Source: Promineifilum sp.
Lineage (GTDB): Bacteria; Chloroflexota; Anaerolineae; Promineifilales; Promineifilaceae
Assembly (NCBI GenBank): GCA_019454405.1
Contig: JACFOH010000002.1
Location: 39,642 to 95,384 of the forward strand
Reading direction: 5' to 3'
DNA length: 55,743 nucleotides
The notes beneath the pieces were generated by a model, which saw only the letters and a list, made by a program, of their open reading frames with translations, was not told the origin of the DNA and did not search any database. Position 1 is the stretch's first letter; each line of letters opens with the position of its first letter. This document shows, one piece after another, positions 22,507 through 30,912 of this stretch. A program made the translations under genes and the position numbers.

Positions 22507-24387
22507 TTATAGCTCATCGATATCTACGTCGTCATTGTAATCGATAGTGATTAAACCCTGCTCTATCGCATCGACCACGCTCATTTCGCCGGATGGCGGT
22601 GCGGTGACCGAGGTCAGGCGCCGGCTAGGGTTAATTTCCACCGCCTTTTCCACTTCTTCCATCAGGAGCCTGGGCCATTTCTTGATGGCATCTGCCTGGG
22701 CATTCTGGACGCGCCAGATGAGATTACGATTGTCCTGCTGGAGTTTTTGAATCAAATCATCGACCGCGGATATTTCCTCTCGCCACAACTTCTCGCTTCG
22801 GCGCGCGGCCGACCACTTTTGCTCGTTTTCCATCTCGAAGGCTTGCCACTTCTGGCCGAATTCAAGCTCGAAACTCTTTAGTTTCTCCTGAACTTCCAAC
22901 AGATAGCCATCCCATTTAGCCTGCATCCGGTTCGATTCAAGGCGAAGTAATTCCGATGCCTCGCGTTTCTGCTGCTCGAGTTGCTTCTGCCAGTGGGCGA
23001 AATTCTGGACCGCCATGCGAGCTTCTTTATATTGATTACTGAGAGTGCTCCACTGCTGGGTGAATCGCTCGACCGTGTCTTTATTCTCGTCCATTGTCAG
23101 TCGCCAACTCTCCATCTGCCGGACAATTTCATTTTGCCGTTGCTGGAGTTCATCCGTTGCACTGACGGACATCTCACGAAATTCCATGTGATCACCGGAA
23201 ATCGCTTGAAGGCCGACCTCTGTTTTCGTCGCGCTATTCGTGAGATTCGTGAGCTTTTCAGAGAATAAGGCCAGACGATGATTCACGTCGCTAAGGGACG
23301 GCTTCAAGCTGTCATTAACTTCTCTAGCTTGAGCTGCCAATTCCTGGATCGTCCTTTCCGCGTCTATCAGACGATTATTCAATGCCATGTTCGTGACGCT
23401 GAGGTCTTCGATCGTGGATGATAGAGGCGCGAACCGTTCTTCCTGAACGGTGAGAAGATTCGACACTCGTAGTTCTTCGGCCTGTCGCAGTTCCAGTTCT
23501 TGTTCGAATCGGTTGACCGCCGACATGACATCCCTGATTTGGGCCTGCAATTCCTGATCTAACTTGTCCAGTTCCGCCCAACGCTCGCCTGGTGCGTCGG
23601 TGCCTTGTTCCAGCTGCAGAAGACGAGAATCCCACGTATGCTGCTGACGAGTTATTTCGCCGATCCTCTCGTCCACATGGTTCTGGACGTTTTGGGCGAG
23701 GGTATTCATGTTCGACTGAAAATCGGCCGCGAGATTATCAGACGTTTCCTGAAGACGCTCTGAATGCTCAGAAAATGCGTCCCTTAGCGTCTGAAAATCA
23801 ATCACAAGATTACCGGTTGTTTCTCGTAGGCGGTCGGAAAGCTCGGGGAGCGCTGCTTTCAGGAGGTTGATCTCCTCGGCCTGGCGATCCAGTTGAGAGG
23901 CCAGCGGTTGCCAGCTATCAGAGCTACGAATAGCCTCGATCTCGGAACGCAACTGCGTCTCCAGCAAGGACTGGCTAGCCTCTGCGCGTTCGTGTGTCGC
24001 ATTGATGGCACGAGCGATCTCTTCATCCAGATAGGCTCGATCCTCCTGTCGTTGCTTTTGCGCATCATCGGGAGACGGCACACGAGACAGCGTCGTGTTC
24101 ATGTTGGCTACATGCCACTCCAAATCCTGGAGCCTCTGGTCAACGTTCGAAGCCTCGGTGAGGGCGTCCGGCAAACTATCAAGGCGTTGGCTGAAATTGG
24201 CGATATATCTTTCCAACTCAGTGATCTTCTGATCCCGCTCAGCCAATTCGCGCCCTTGCTGCGCCAGACGTTGTTCCAGTTCAGTCATCTTGCGCGACGA
24301 TTTACGCCGTTCTTCATCCAACCACTTCAAGTGATTTCGTAATTCAGTCATTTCGCGCGTCTGCGCAGTATTAGGGCTAAGGGACAT
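22507..24387 (-). CDS. Long coiled-coil protein of unknown function
   Basis: A 626-residue protein made almost wholly of charged heptad-rich helix, with no signal peptide and no membrane segment, so probably a cytoplasmic filament or scaffold. The helix is interrupted mainly near the acidic C-terminus (DAIEQGLITIDYNDDVDID). A Trp- and Arg-rich segment near residues 530-580 (LWREEISAVDDLIQKLQQDN, LIWRVQNAQADAIKKWPRLL) looks like the most conserved-looking region. ATG at 24387 is preferred because AAGGAG lies 8 bases upstream; a GTG three codons upstream overlaps that site. The next gene downstream is the pentapeptide-repeat membrane protein. Family not recognised. Confidence 0.7.
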   Translation of the reverse strand: MSLSPNTAQTREMTELRNHLKWLDEERRKSSRKMTELEQRLAQQGRELAERDQKITELERYIANFSQRLDSLPDALTEASNVDQRLQDLEWHVANMNTTLSRVPSPDDAQKQRQEDRAYLDEEIARAINATHERAEASQSLLETQLRSEIEAIRSSDSWQPLASQLDRQAEEINLLKAALPELSDRLRETTGNLVIDFQTLRDAFSEHSERLQETSDNLAADFQSNMNTLAQNVQNHVDERIGEITRQQHTWDSRLLQLEQGTDAPGERWAELDKLDQELQAQIRDVMSAVNRFEQELELRQAEELRVSNLLTVQEERFAPLSSTIEDLSVTNMALNNRLIDAERTIQELAAQAREVNDSLKPSLSDVNHRLALFSEKLTNLTNSATKTEVGLQAISGDHMEFREMSVSATDELQQRQNEIVRQMESWRLTMDENKDTVERFTQQWSTLSNQYKEARMAVQNFAHWQKQLEQQKREASELLRLESNRMQAKWDGYLLEVQEKLKSFELEFGQKWQAFEMENEQKWSAARRSEKLWREEISAVDDLIQKLQQDNRNLIWRVQNAQADAIKKWPRLLMEEVEKAVEINPSRRLTSVTAPPSGEMSVVDAIEQGLITIDYNDDVDIDEL

Positions 24388-24700
24388 TAGGAACACTCCT
24401 TAGGCATCAATGATGTTGTTTCGCGTTAAGTTAGATAGAAGGCTCTATCGACGAATGATGCAGTCAGGAAATAATACGGTGTGTTTATTTCTATCAACCT
24501 TCCGATTTAGACATCATTAGAGGAAGTCATAACCGAACGCCAGATACTCACTGAAATAATGCCACACCTATGAAATAGATAACATGAAATGTACGTGAAA
24601 TGTTTGTGCCCTGAGCGCTTTATACACGGGGGCCCAAACTCTAAAAATAGTCGGGGGGGGGGCGACAGGAGGTCGCTGCCAAAGGGCAGCATGGCTTGAA
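24388..24700. other. Intergenic region with a G10 tract
   Basis: This 313-base gap between two minus-strand genes holds a run of ten G (24653-24662) flanked symmetrically by GTC and CGAC. A small hairpin GCTGCC-AAAG-GGCAGC (24675-24690) follows the upstream lipoprotein gene, without a T tract. A possible weak minus-strand promoter, TTGATA...TATTAT with only 15 bases spacing, lies near 24475-24500. No gene is visible. Confidence 0.5.
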
Positions 24701-26197
24701 CTATCGAAGAGGCAGATAAAGATCAAACGGCACTCGTATCGGCCGATTGTCCTCATTAGACAGCGGCAGATCAAGACCGGGTTCAAATATTTTCGGCTTG
24801 CCCAAATCCTGATACAAGGCCAGATACAACGTGCTCGACTCGACCGGCACAGGGTCAAGCTCGATAGCGACATTCCGGTTTACACCGGCGGAGAACCAAA
24901 CGCTGCCGAGCAATTCACCAGGCGCCCCGTCATCATCAGCATAGACGGCCGCCCATCCTTCAACCGGGGAGACAATCACATCCACGCTCACCGCATCATC
25001 AATCAACTTCTGATCACGCATGAAGGCCAGGGCATTATTACCGACGCGAAAACCAGCGGCATTCGGCAAACGGTTGTTATATCGTACGGCGGGATCCTGG
25101 TTGGGGAAGTTAAAGGCATTTCCCGGCTCGGTGTCTTCGTGAAGACGAGCAAACAATTGCTCTGTAACGGCCGATTGGGTCAATTTGACGGAGATCACCT
25201 CATTGAGGCCGTCTGTTAAGGGAGCGCTACCGATAATAAGGCCGGGTTGTCCGTCTACTTCGTTATAGATAACAAGCCAGCCGGGGCCTTGGCTAATCGT
25301 GCGTTCAATAGTAACCGTTCCATCAATCATCGGCTGATCGTATACGACGATATCCGGCGGATAGGTAGCCGCGAAGGTCGCGACGATAGGTAAACCGTTC
25401 ACCAGAATAGGCATATCGCCGTCGGGAAAATCAACAACGCCGGCAGCGCCATCGTCCTCATGCAGAACCGCGTGCAGGGTAGGCGTAGCGCGTCGCCAAT
25501 CAATCGCCAGCGGGACGTTTTCGTATGTGCCCTCTTCTAGCAACACGCCGCCGATAACAGGGCCTATCTCTCCATCATCATCAGTATGGATCAAGATCCA
25601 GGCCGGCTCCAACAACTCAACACGTGCCACAGTGATCAATCCATCTTCGGCGACATCCTGCGCGGCCACTTCTATTTGGGGTTGCGGCAATAGCAGTTCA
25701 ACTGTGAACTCTGCGCCCGGATCATCGGGGAAAGGGCCATCCCCTCCGGGATACTCAAAAACGCCTTCCGCGCCCACATCGATGTGCACACGAGCAAAAA
25801 GCTGCTGAGTTGCCAGATCGGTATTGACGATGACCCGAACATCTTTGTGCGCGCCAGCCGCGAGCGATACGCTGCCGATGATTTCGTCAGGCTTGCCATC
25901 CATGCTGCGATAAATAACCAGCCATCCCGGTACCGGCAGTGTGACCTCCCGGGCCACCAGTTCTCCACTCTCGTCGAGACTTTGGTCTTCCATGACGACA
26001 TGAGGCGGGATCGGGGTTGGTTCGACCGTCGGTGTCGGGGTCGCCTCAGGCTCCGGAGAGATAGTCGAGACGACGGCCTCAACCGTCTCCGTGGGTTGTG
26101 TGGTCAATTCCTCACCATTTATCCCGCCAAGACGCGAGCAGGCAATCGTAAAGACCAGAAGCAACACCGTGGCGCAGAGGCCGATGGAACGAATCAT
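24701..26197 (-). CDS. Lipoprotein with four DUF7282-like repeats
   Basis: A 498-residue protein with a lipoprotein signal (VLLLVFTIAC, Cys at about 20) and a Thr/Pro/Glu-rich linker (PEATPTPTVEPTPIPP). Four repeats of about 105-115 residues follow. Each has the pattern V-x-DQxLxDxxVxV, GWLVIYxxxDGxPGxxIGSxxLxxG, then V-L-LHED-x3-G-xFxFPxxDxP. This matches the DUF7282-type beta domain common in archaea and Chloroflexota, of unknown function. It would be anchored on the outer face of the membrane. ATG at 26197 starts the signal peptide; a TTG three codons upstream is less likely. Confidence 0.8.
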   Translation of the reverse strand: MIRSIGLCATVLLLVFTIACSRLGGINGEELTTQPTETVEAVVSTISPEPEATPTPTVEPTPIPPHVVMEDQSLDESGELVAREVTLPVPGWLVIYRSMDGKPDEIIGSVSLAAGAHKDVRVIVNTDLATQQLFARVHIDVGAEGVFEYPGGDGPFPDDPGAEFTVELLLPQPQIEVAAQDVAEDGLITVARVELLEPAWILIHTDDDGEIGPVIGGVLLEEGTYENVPLAIDWRRATPTLHAVLHEDDGAAGVVDFPDGDMPILVNGLPIVATFAATYPPDIVVYDQPMIDGTVTIERTISQGPGWLVIYNEVDGQPGLIIGSAPLTDGLNEVISVKLTQSAVTEQLFARLHEDTEPGNAFNFPNQDPAVRYNNRLPNAAGFRVGNNALAFMRDQKLIDDAVSVDVIVSPVEGWAAVYADDDGAPGELLGSVWFSAGVNRNVAIELDPVPVESSTLYLALYQDLGKPKIFEPGLDLPLSNEDNRPIRVPFDLYLPLR

Positions 26198-26302
26198 TCT
26201 TACCAATTGGTCACCTTGTTGGCTCTAATCGGGTGATTGTAACCGCTAATCATCCGGCGGCCACTTCCTCTCAATGGACACTAAGAGACCCCCCGTTCAA
26301 GG

Positions 26303-28738
26303 TCACGGGGTCCCCAAAACAGGATGGTCGACTTCCCACCACATTTGCCGGCCGTCTGATTCGACAGCGATGGTGCCCATCAGGTCCGTACGCAAGATCG
26401 TTGCACCAACAGCTGTTGCCCGTTCAAGCATAGCCGGGTGCGGATGGCCGTAACTGTTATCGCGGCCAGCGGAGATGACGACGATCTGAGGCATAACGGC
26501 ACGCAAGAACTCCTGACCACTGGAACCGTTCGAGCCATGATGGCCAGCCTTGAGCACAACAGCATTAAGCGTGTGGCCGCTGCGCAATAGTTCGGACTCG
26601 GCCATCGCCTCGGCATCACCCGTCAACAGCACGGATAGCTGATCATAGGTGAGCATGACAACGATCGACGCTTCGTTACGATTATCGCCTCCGTCGGGCG
26701 GGCCTGTATGGAGAACCTCCATCCGGACACCGTCATCAAGAGTAATCACCTCGCCTGTTTGAGCCGGCATGACCGGTATGTCATTGGCCTCGGCAGCAAG
26801 TAGCAGCGCCTCAAACGCTGGGTCAGCATCAGTCGATGCCCCATTGGTAAGCAACCCGGAAATGCGGTAACGATCCAGAACAGAGACAAGGCCGGCGACG
26901 TGATCTGCATCGGGATGCGTGGCGATGACGATATCGATACCACGATCCCAAAACGGCATCTGCCGTCCCAGCTGATCGAGGACGACGCTGGGATAACGGC
27001 CACCATCAACAAGCACCTGCCGTCCGTTCGGCGTCTGAATAAAGATGGCGTCCCCTTGCCCCACATCCAGAAAGGCAACATGAAGACGTCCATCAGGGCG
27101 CTCTATCAGCCAAGCCGATATCAATATAGCGAGCAACGCCAATCCGGCCAGGTAAGCCATCACCCATCGTTTGGAAACCAGCCAGCGTGCGGGGGCGGCC
27201 TGCCTGGCGTCATCGGTGGTCCTGGCCAATAATGTGCCGGCAGCGATGAGCAAATAAACGACGACCAAACCCGTAGACGATAGCGCCAAAGGCACTGAAG
27301 CGCCGGGCATTTGCGCCAGCATCCGGATAGTGGAAATAGTGTAGTGGAGAAAGATCCAGGCCACTAATCCAATCAGCTGGCCGGCTGGAAGGAACAATAA
27401 GCCCACCAGAGTCGCCAGACCTCCGGCCATCATGACGCCTGGTTGCGCGGGCAAGACAAGGAAGTTAGCCGGGAGACTCGCCAATGATAGGCGTCCAAAA
27501 TGATAGAGGATCAAAGGCAGTGTAAGCATCTGTGCCGCCAAAGTGACGATCCCCGCCTCCGTTGTAAATCCTATGATCCGGCGGCGGGCATCCGGCGCCA
27601 AGTAGGGAGATATCGTCTGGTCAAAGCGCTGTGTCCATGGATCGGCATAGAGTATCAAGCCCAAGGTCGCGGCAAAGCTCAGTTGGAAGCCGACATCCCA
27701 TAGCGCCGCCGGTTGCGCCAGTGTCATCATAAACGAAGCGGTCAACAGGCCGGCCACAACCAGAGTCGGACGACCCAGCAGACGCATTCCAGCCAGATAG
27801 GCGATGCCCATTAAAGTTGCGCGTACAACCGAGGCGCTGGCCCCCACCAGCGCAGCGTAAAGGATGAGGAATACCATAATAATCAGGGCGGCGGGACGAC
27901 GGGGGAGGAGCAGCCCGGTCGCCTGATCGAGCAAAGCGATGAGGACGGCAATGTTGAAGCCCGAAATGGCGATAATATGGGTCATCCCCGTTCGGCGAAA
28001 ATCCTCACTCAGGGTACGCGGCATACCACTGTCGTCGCCCAAAAGGATGCCTGTCAGTAATGCGGCATGGGGTTCAGGCAGGATGTTCGCAATCACATGG
28101 CGGGCACTATCTTTAAGACGTAACAAGGCGCGCATAATCAGCGAGCCTCCTGCTGCGTCGATCACTTCGACGCGGGGCCCTTCGATCACGCTTAGGATCC
28201 CCTGGCGCTTCAAGTAGTCGGCGTAACCGGAATTGCCCAATCGCTCGGGATCGACTATGTCGCCATGCACCCGCACTGTCGACCCGTAGGCGATCGGAGG
28301 ATACCGATTCGCCTGGACCAGGGCTGTTCCGGACACGGGCACAGAACGATTATCGAGCAAAAGCTCGCGAACGTCGACGCGCAACTGGATAGAGGTGTCG
28401 CGATTCTCCGGCTCGGCCTTGACCGTTCCGACGATGGTGGCGTCTTTCACGCCGTTGTAGTAGTGAAGGCGTGATGGATCCAGAGGGGGCTGAGCGGCCG
28501 AGTAGCGCGCCCCACCCAGAGTTAACGCGGCCACGCCGGCCAGGGCCAGGCCCATGCGGCCACGCCGCCACAGCATCACCGCACCGGCAACGAGGAAGGC
28601 GCTCGGCAGAAGCCACAGGTATACGGGCTGCCGGATGACTGAACCCAACCAGACGCCAACCAGCCACCCAACTCCCGCGGCGGGTGCCAGGTAATAACGC
28701 GAGTCGATCAGTTGTCGGGCTTGCTGATACCCTTCCAT
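26303..28738 (-). CDS. comEC: ComEC/Rec2 family DNA uptake channel protein
   Basis: An 811-residue protein in the usual order: N-terminal membrane helices and DUF4131 region with an OB-like domain (about residues 1-190), a central polytopic Competence domain (DDSGMPRTLSEDFRRTGMTHI, then about ten helices, residues 215-510), and a C-terminal metallo-beta-lactamase-like domain with DVGQGDAIFIQTPNGR, ATHPDADHVAGL and LKAGHHGSNGSSG. ComEC transports single-stranded DNA across the membrane during transformation. Other competence genes are not in the window. All parts look intact, which suggests possible natural competence. Confidence 0.95.
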   Translation of the reverse strand: MEGYQQARQLIDSRYYLAPAAGVGWLVGVWLGSVIRQPVYLWLLPSAFLVAGAVMLWRRGRMGLALAGVAALTLGGARYSAAQPPLDPSRLHYYNGVKDATIVGTVKAEPENRDTSIQLRVDVRELLLDNRSVPVSGTALVQANRYPPIAYGSTVRVHGDIVDPERLGNSGYADYLKRQGILSVIEGPRVEVIDAAGGSLIMRALLRLKDSARHVIANILPEPHAALLTGILLGDDSGMPRTLSEDFRRTGMTHIIAISGFNIAVLIALLDQATGLLLPRRPAALIIMVFLILYAALVGASASVVRATLMGIAYLAGMRLLGRPTLVVAGLLTASFMMTLAQPAALWDVGFQLSFAATLGLILYADPWTQRFDQTISPYLAPDARRRIIGFTTEAGIVTLAAQMLTLPLILYHFGRLSLASLPANFLVLPAQPGVMMAGGLATLVGLLFLPAGQLIGLVAWIFLHYTISTIRMLAQMPGASVPLALSSTGLVVVYLLIAAGTLLARTTDDARQAAPARWLVSKRWVMAYLAGLALLAILISAWLIERPDGRLHVAFLDVGQGDAIFIQTPNGRQVLVDGGRYPSVVLDQLGRQMPFWDRGIDIVIATHPDADHVAGLVSVLDRYRISGLLTNGASTDADPAFEALLLAAEANDIPVMPAQTGEVITLDDGVRMEVLHTGPPDGGDNRNEASIVVMLTYDQLSVLLTGDAEAMAESELLRSGHTLNAVVLKAGHHGSNGSSGQEFLRAVMPQIVVISAGRDNSYGHPHPAMLERATAVGATILRTDLMGTIAVESDGRQMWWEVDHPVLGTP

Positions 28739-28820
28739 CGAACCCGTCGAAAATTCAGGTGTGCTCGCTTGCTTCAGTCGCGCCGCCGGCCAGCCTGCCC
28801 GCCCGGCTCAGCGTGGGCTT

Positions 28821-28848
28821 ACTATACTACCGGCAAGACAACTGTCAA
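28821..28848 (-). promoter_or_regulatory. Promoter of comEC
   Basis: On the minus strand a perfect TTGACA (28843-28848) is followed after 16 bases by TATAGT (28821-28826). Leader about 75 bases. Confidence 0.75.
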
Positions 28849-28949
28849 TCTTGAAGGGAACCTCGCTTAATACAGGGCCTCACAGCATGGCTTACTGTCT
28901 GGCCGGCCCACTTTAGCGCAATATCGACAGCACCCCACGCAAATATCAC

Positions 28950-28978
28950 TTGAGCAGTCTTCTCCACTCTGATAAAAT
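28950..28978 (+). promoter_or_regulatory. Promoter of the response regulator
   Basis: TTGAGC (28950-28955), 17-base spacer, TAAAAT (28973-28978). The transcript would start near 28985 and carry a leader of about 135 bases. Confidence 0.65.
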
Positions 28979-29034
28979 GATGTCCGGGGGTTGGTTAAGA
29001 GGCATAAATCCGTCAATGAAATTTACCGGTGTAT

Positions 29035-29098
29035 CGCCTGCGATTTGAATCAGGCGGACGTCCGGCTATATAGCCACTGTTCCTGATTCACGGAACAG
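29035..29098 (+). promoter_or_regulatory. Chain of four palindromes in the response-regulator leader
   Basis: Four inverted repeats follow one another almost without gaps: CGCCTG/CAGGCG (29035-29040 and 29051-29056), CGGACGTCCG (29055-29064), GGCTATATAGCC (29064-29075) and CTGTTCC/GGAACAG (29077-29083 and 29092-29098). They lie between the promoter and the ATG at 29121. They could be RNA stems or operator sites for autoregulation. Apart from this and the two promoters, the 382-base gap 28739-29120 shows nothing clear. Confidence 0.6.
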
Positions 29099-29120
29099 CG
29101 CGATCGAATATACGGATATA

Positions 29121-29831
29121 ATGGCCGAGACCGACGTCAATACTTATCGAATCCTCGCCCTCGACGATAATTATTCCATTCAACGCCTCGTATCAGCGGC
29201 TCTTCAAAAGGCTGGATTCGAGGTCTCGACGGTATCTTCGGCCGAAGAAGGATTAGAGAATATCCAGCGTTTCGGCCTTCCCCACCTCGCGCTGGTTGAT
29301 ATTCATATGCCCTATGGGATGAATGGCCTGGAATTCTGCGAAACGATCCTGACCTATTCGGATATTCCGATCATCATGCTGACCGCTGTTGATGATGATG
29401 AGACGATCATCCAGTTGATCGACCAATTCGCCGAGGATTACATTACCAAACCGTTTAACCCGGGCGAGATGGTGGCCAGAGTGCGGCGGGTATTGAGGCG
29501 TATCGGTGACTTTGCCTACGCGCTAAACCCTGAGACGATCGTGGACGCGCATCTCGTCGTCAACTTCCCCTCCCAACAAGTTATCGTAGACGGCAAGGAA
29601 ATCCAGTTGACGCCGACGGAAGCCAAACTTCTCTATATCCTGATGCGAAATGCAGGGCAGACAGTCACATCGAGTTTTATCCTGCGGCGACTGTGGCCAA
29701 TGGAATCAGTCCATGAGGATCGGCTGCGTGTTTACATCCATCGGCTACGGCAGAAAATCGAGCGTCAGCCAAACCGGCCTAAATACATTACCTCACGACG
29801 CGGCGTCGGCTACAGTTTCTCGCGCGATTAG
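29121..29831 (+). CDS. OmpR/PhoB-type response regulator, orphan
   Basis: A 236-residue two-domain regulator. The receiver domain (residues 9-125) has the acidic pair D15-D16, phospho-acceptor Asp60 in LVDIHMP, Thr88 and Lys110 in ITKPF. The C-terminal winged helix (about 140-235) has LTPTEAKLLYILMRNAGQ, the recognition region DRLRVYIHRLRQKIE and ITSRRGVGYSF. No histidine kinase gene is next to it, so its partner is unknown. It converges on the coiled-coil gene, and the two stops overlap by 4 bases. Confidence 0.95.
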   Translation: MAETDVNTYRILALDDNYSIQRLVSAALQKAGFEVSTVSSAEEGLENIQRFGLPHLALVDIHMPYGMNGLEFCETILTYSDIPIIMLTAVDDDETIIQLIDQFAEDYITKPFNPGEMVARVRRVLRRIGDFAYALNPETIVDAHLVVNFPSQQVIVDGKEIQLTPTEAKLLYILMRNAGQTVTSSFILRRLWPMESVHEDRLRVYIHRLRQKIERQPNRPKYITSRRGVGYSFSRD

Positions 29832-30328
29832 GCCCCCGGCTGAGATGGATCGCTTGACTCGGCCGCAGATAGCATAGCGGCCTCCCGTTCGGTTCGGACT
29901 TTATGTAACCCGTTCTGCACAACATTCAAAGTACGGGACAAATCCTCTTCCAACCGGTTCAGTACTTCCATGATATAAACATCGGCATCCTGTCGCAGAG
30001 CCTCGGTATCACGCCGCGCCCGTTCAATGATGTTCTCCGCCCGATGTTGGGCCGCGCTAACGATCGCATCGCGTTTAACCAACTCGCCGGCCTCTTGCCG
30101 TGCCAGTTCGCGAATCCGCTCCGCCTCCTCTTTGGCCTGCGCCAGGATACGATCCTTTTCCGCTTCAATGCGATTGGCGCGTTTGATCTCCTCGGGAACG
30201 GCGACGCGCATCTGATCCAGGAGATTATAGACCTTCTCCTCATTGACCAATAGATAAGCGCTCATCGGAATACGGACGCTCTCATCCAGAGCTTGCTCAA
30301 GTCGGTCGACGATATGCTGAATATCCAT
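29828..30328 (-). CDS. Coiled-coil protein downstream of coaD
   Basis: A 166-residue cytoplasmic protein. A short N-terminal helical part contains DESVRIPMSAYLLVNEEKVYNLLDQMRVAVP. A continuous Ala/Glu/Arg-rich coiled coil follows (about residues 48-150, for example ILAQAKEEAERIRELARQEA). It recalls DivIVA-like and ATP-synthase b/E-type stalk helices, but no specific family is clear. It begins 10 bases after the coaD stop, so it is probably in the recG-coaD transcript. Confidence 0.75.
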   Translation of the reverse strand: MDIQHIVDRLEQALDESVRIPMSAYLLVNEEKVYNLLDQMRVAVPEEIKRANRIEAEKDRILAQAKEEAERIRELARQEAGELVKRDAIVSAAQHRAENIIERARRDTEALRQDADVYIMEVLNRLEEDLSRTLNVVQNGLHKVRTEREAAMLSAAESSDPSQPGA

Positions 30329-30338
30329 ATGCGTTCAC

Positions 30339-30866
30339 CTAATCCCGAAGCGGTAAATTACCCACAAACGAACCAAGATCGCCCTGAAAACGTGTATAAA
30401 GAAACTGGGCGACATTCGGCGGCACCATGCTGGAAACGTCGCCGCCTAATTCGGCTATTTCCCGGACTGTGCTGCCGCTGACAAACATGTTTTCTTCACG
30501 CGTCATCAGGCTGATCGTCTCGATCTCCGGCGCGAGCCGCTGATTGGCCAGCGCGGAGCGAAACTCAAATTCGAAGTCGGAAAAGACGCGAAGCCCACGA
30601 ACAATCACCCCGGCATTGATGCTACGTGCAAAATCGACCAATAATCCCGTAAACGGCATGACGACTATATTGCCGTCATTCGGCAAGGCGTCAAGGATCA
30701 TTTGCACGCGTTCCTCGACCGAGAACAACACCGACTTGATCGGTCGCCTGTGATCATAGACAGCGACACTCAGCTCATCGAACAGCTTGGACGCGCGAAG
30801 GATCAGGTCGATATGACCATTATGTATGGGATCAAATGTTCCCGGGTAGACTGCTCGTTTGATCAA
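30339..30866 (-). CDS. coaD: Pantetheine-phosphate adenylyltransferase
   Basis: A 175-residue nucleotidyltransferase. It starts KRAVYPGTFDPIHNGHIDLI with the HxGH motif, and has VRGLRVFSDFEFE and the C-terminal FVSGSTVREIAELGGDVSSMVP, all CoaD hallmarks. It transfers AMP from ATP to 4'-phosphopantetheine, the penultimate step of coenzyme A synthesis, in the cytoplasm. Slightly longer than the usual 160 residues at the C-terminus. It follows recG directly; the rsmD gene that often stands between the two is absent here. Confidence 0.96.
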   Translation of the reverse strand: MIKRAVYPGTFDPIHNGHIDLILRASKLFDELSVAVYDHRRPIKSVLFSVEERVQMILDALPNDGNIVVMPFTGLLVDFARSINAGVIVRGLRVFSDFEFEFRSALANQRLAPEIETISLMTREENMFVSGSTVREIAELGGDVSSMVPPNVAQFLYTRFQGDLGSFVGNLPLRD

Positions 30867-30912
30867 ATCGCTCCCTCCAGGTTACGGTCTTGTCACCCAA
30901 TCCAATCACAAC

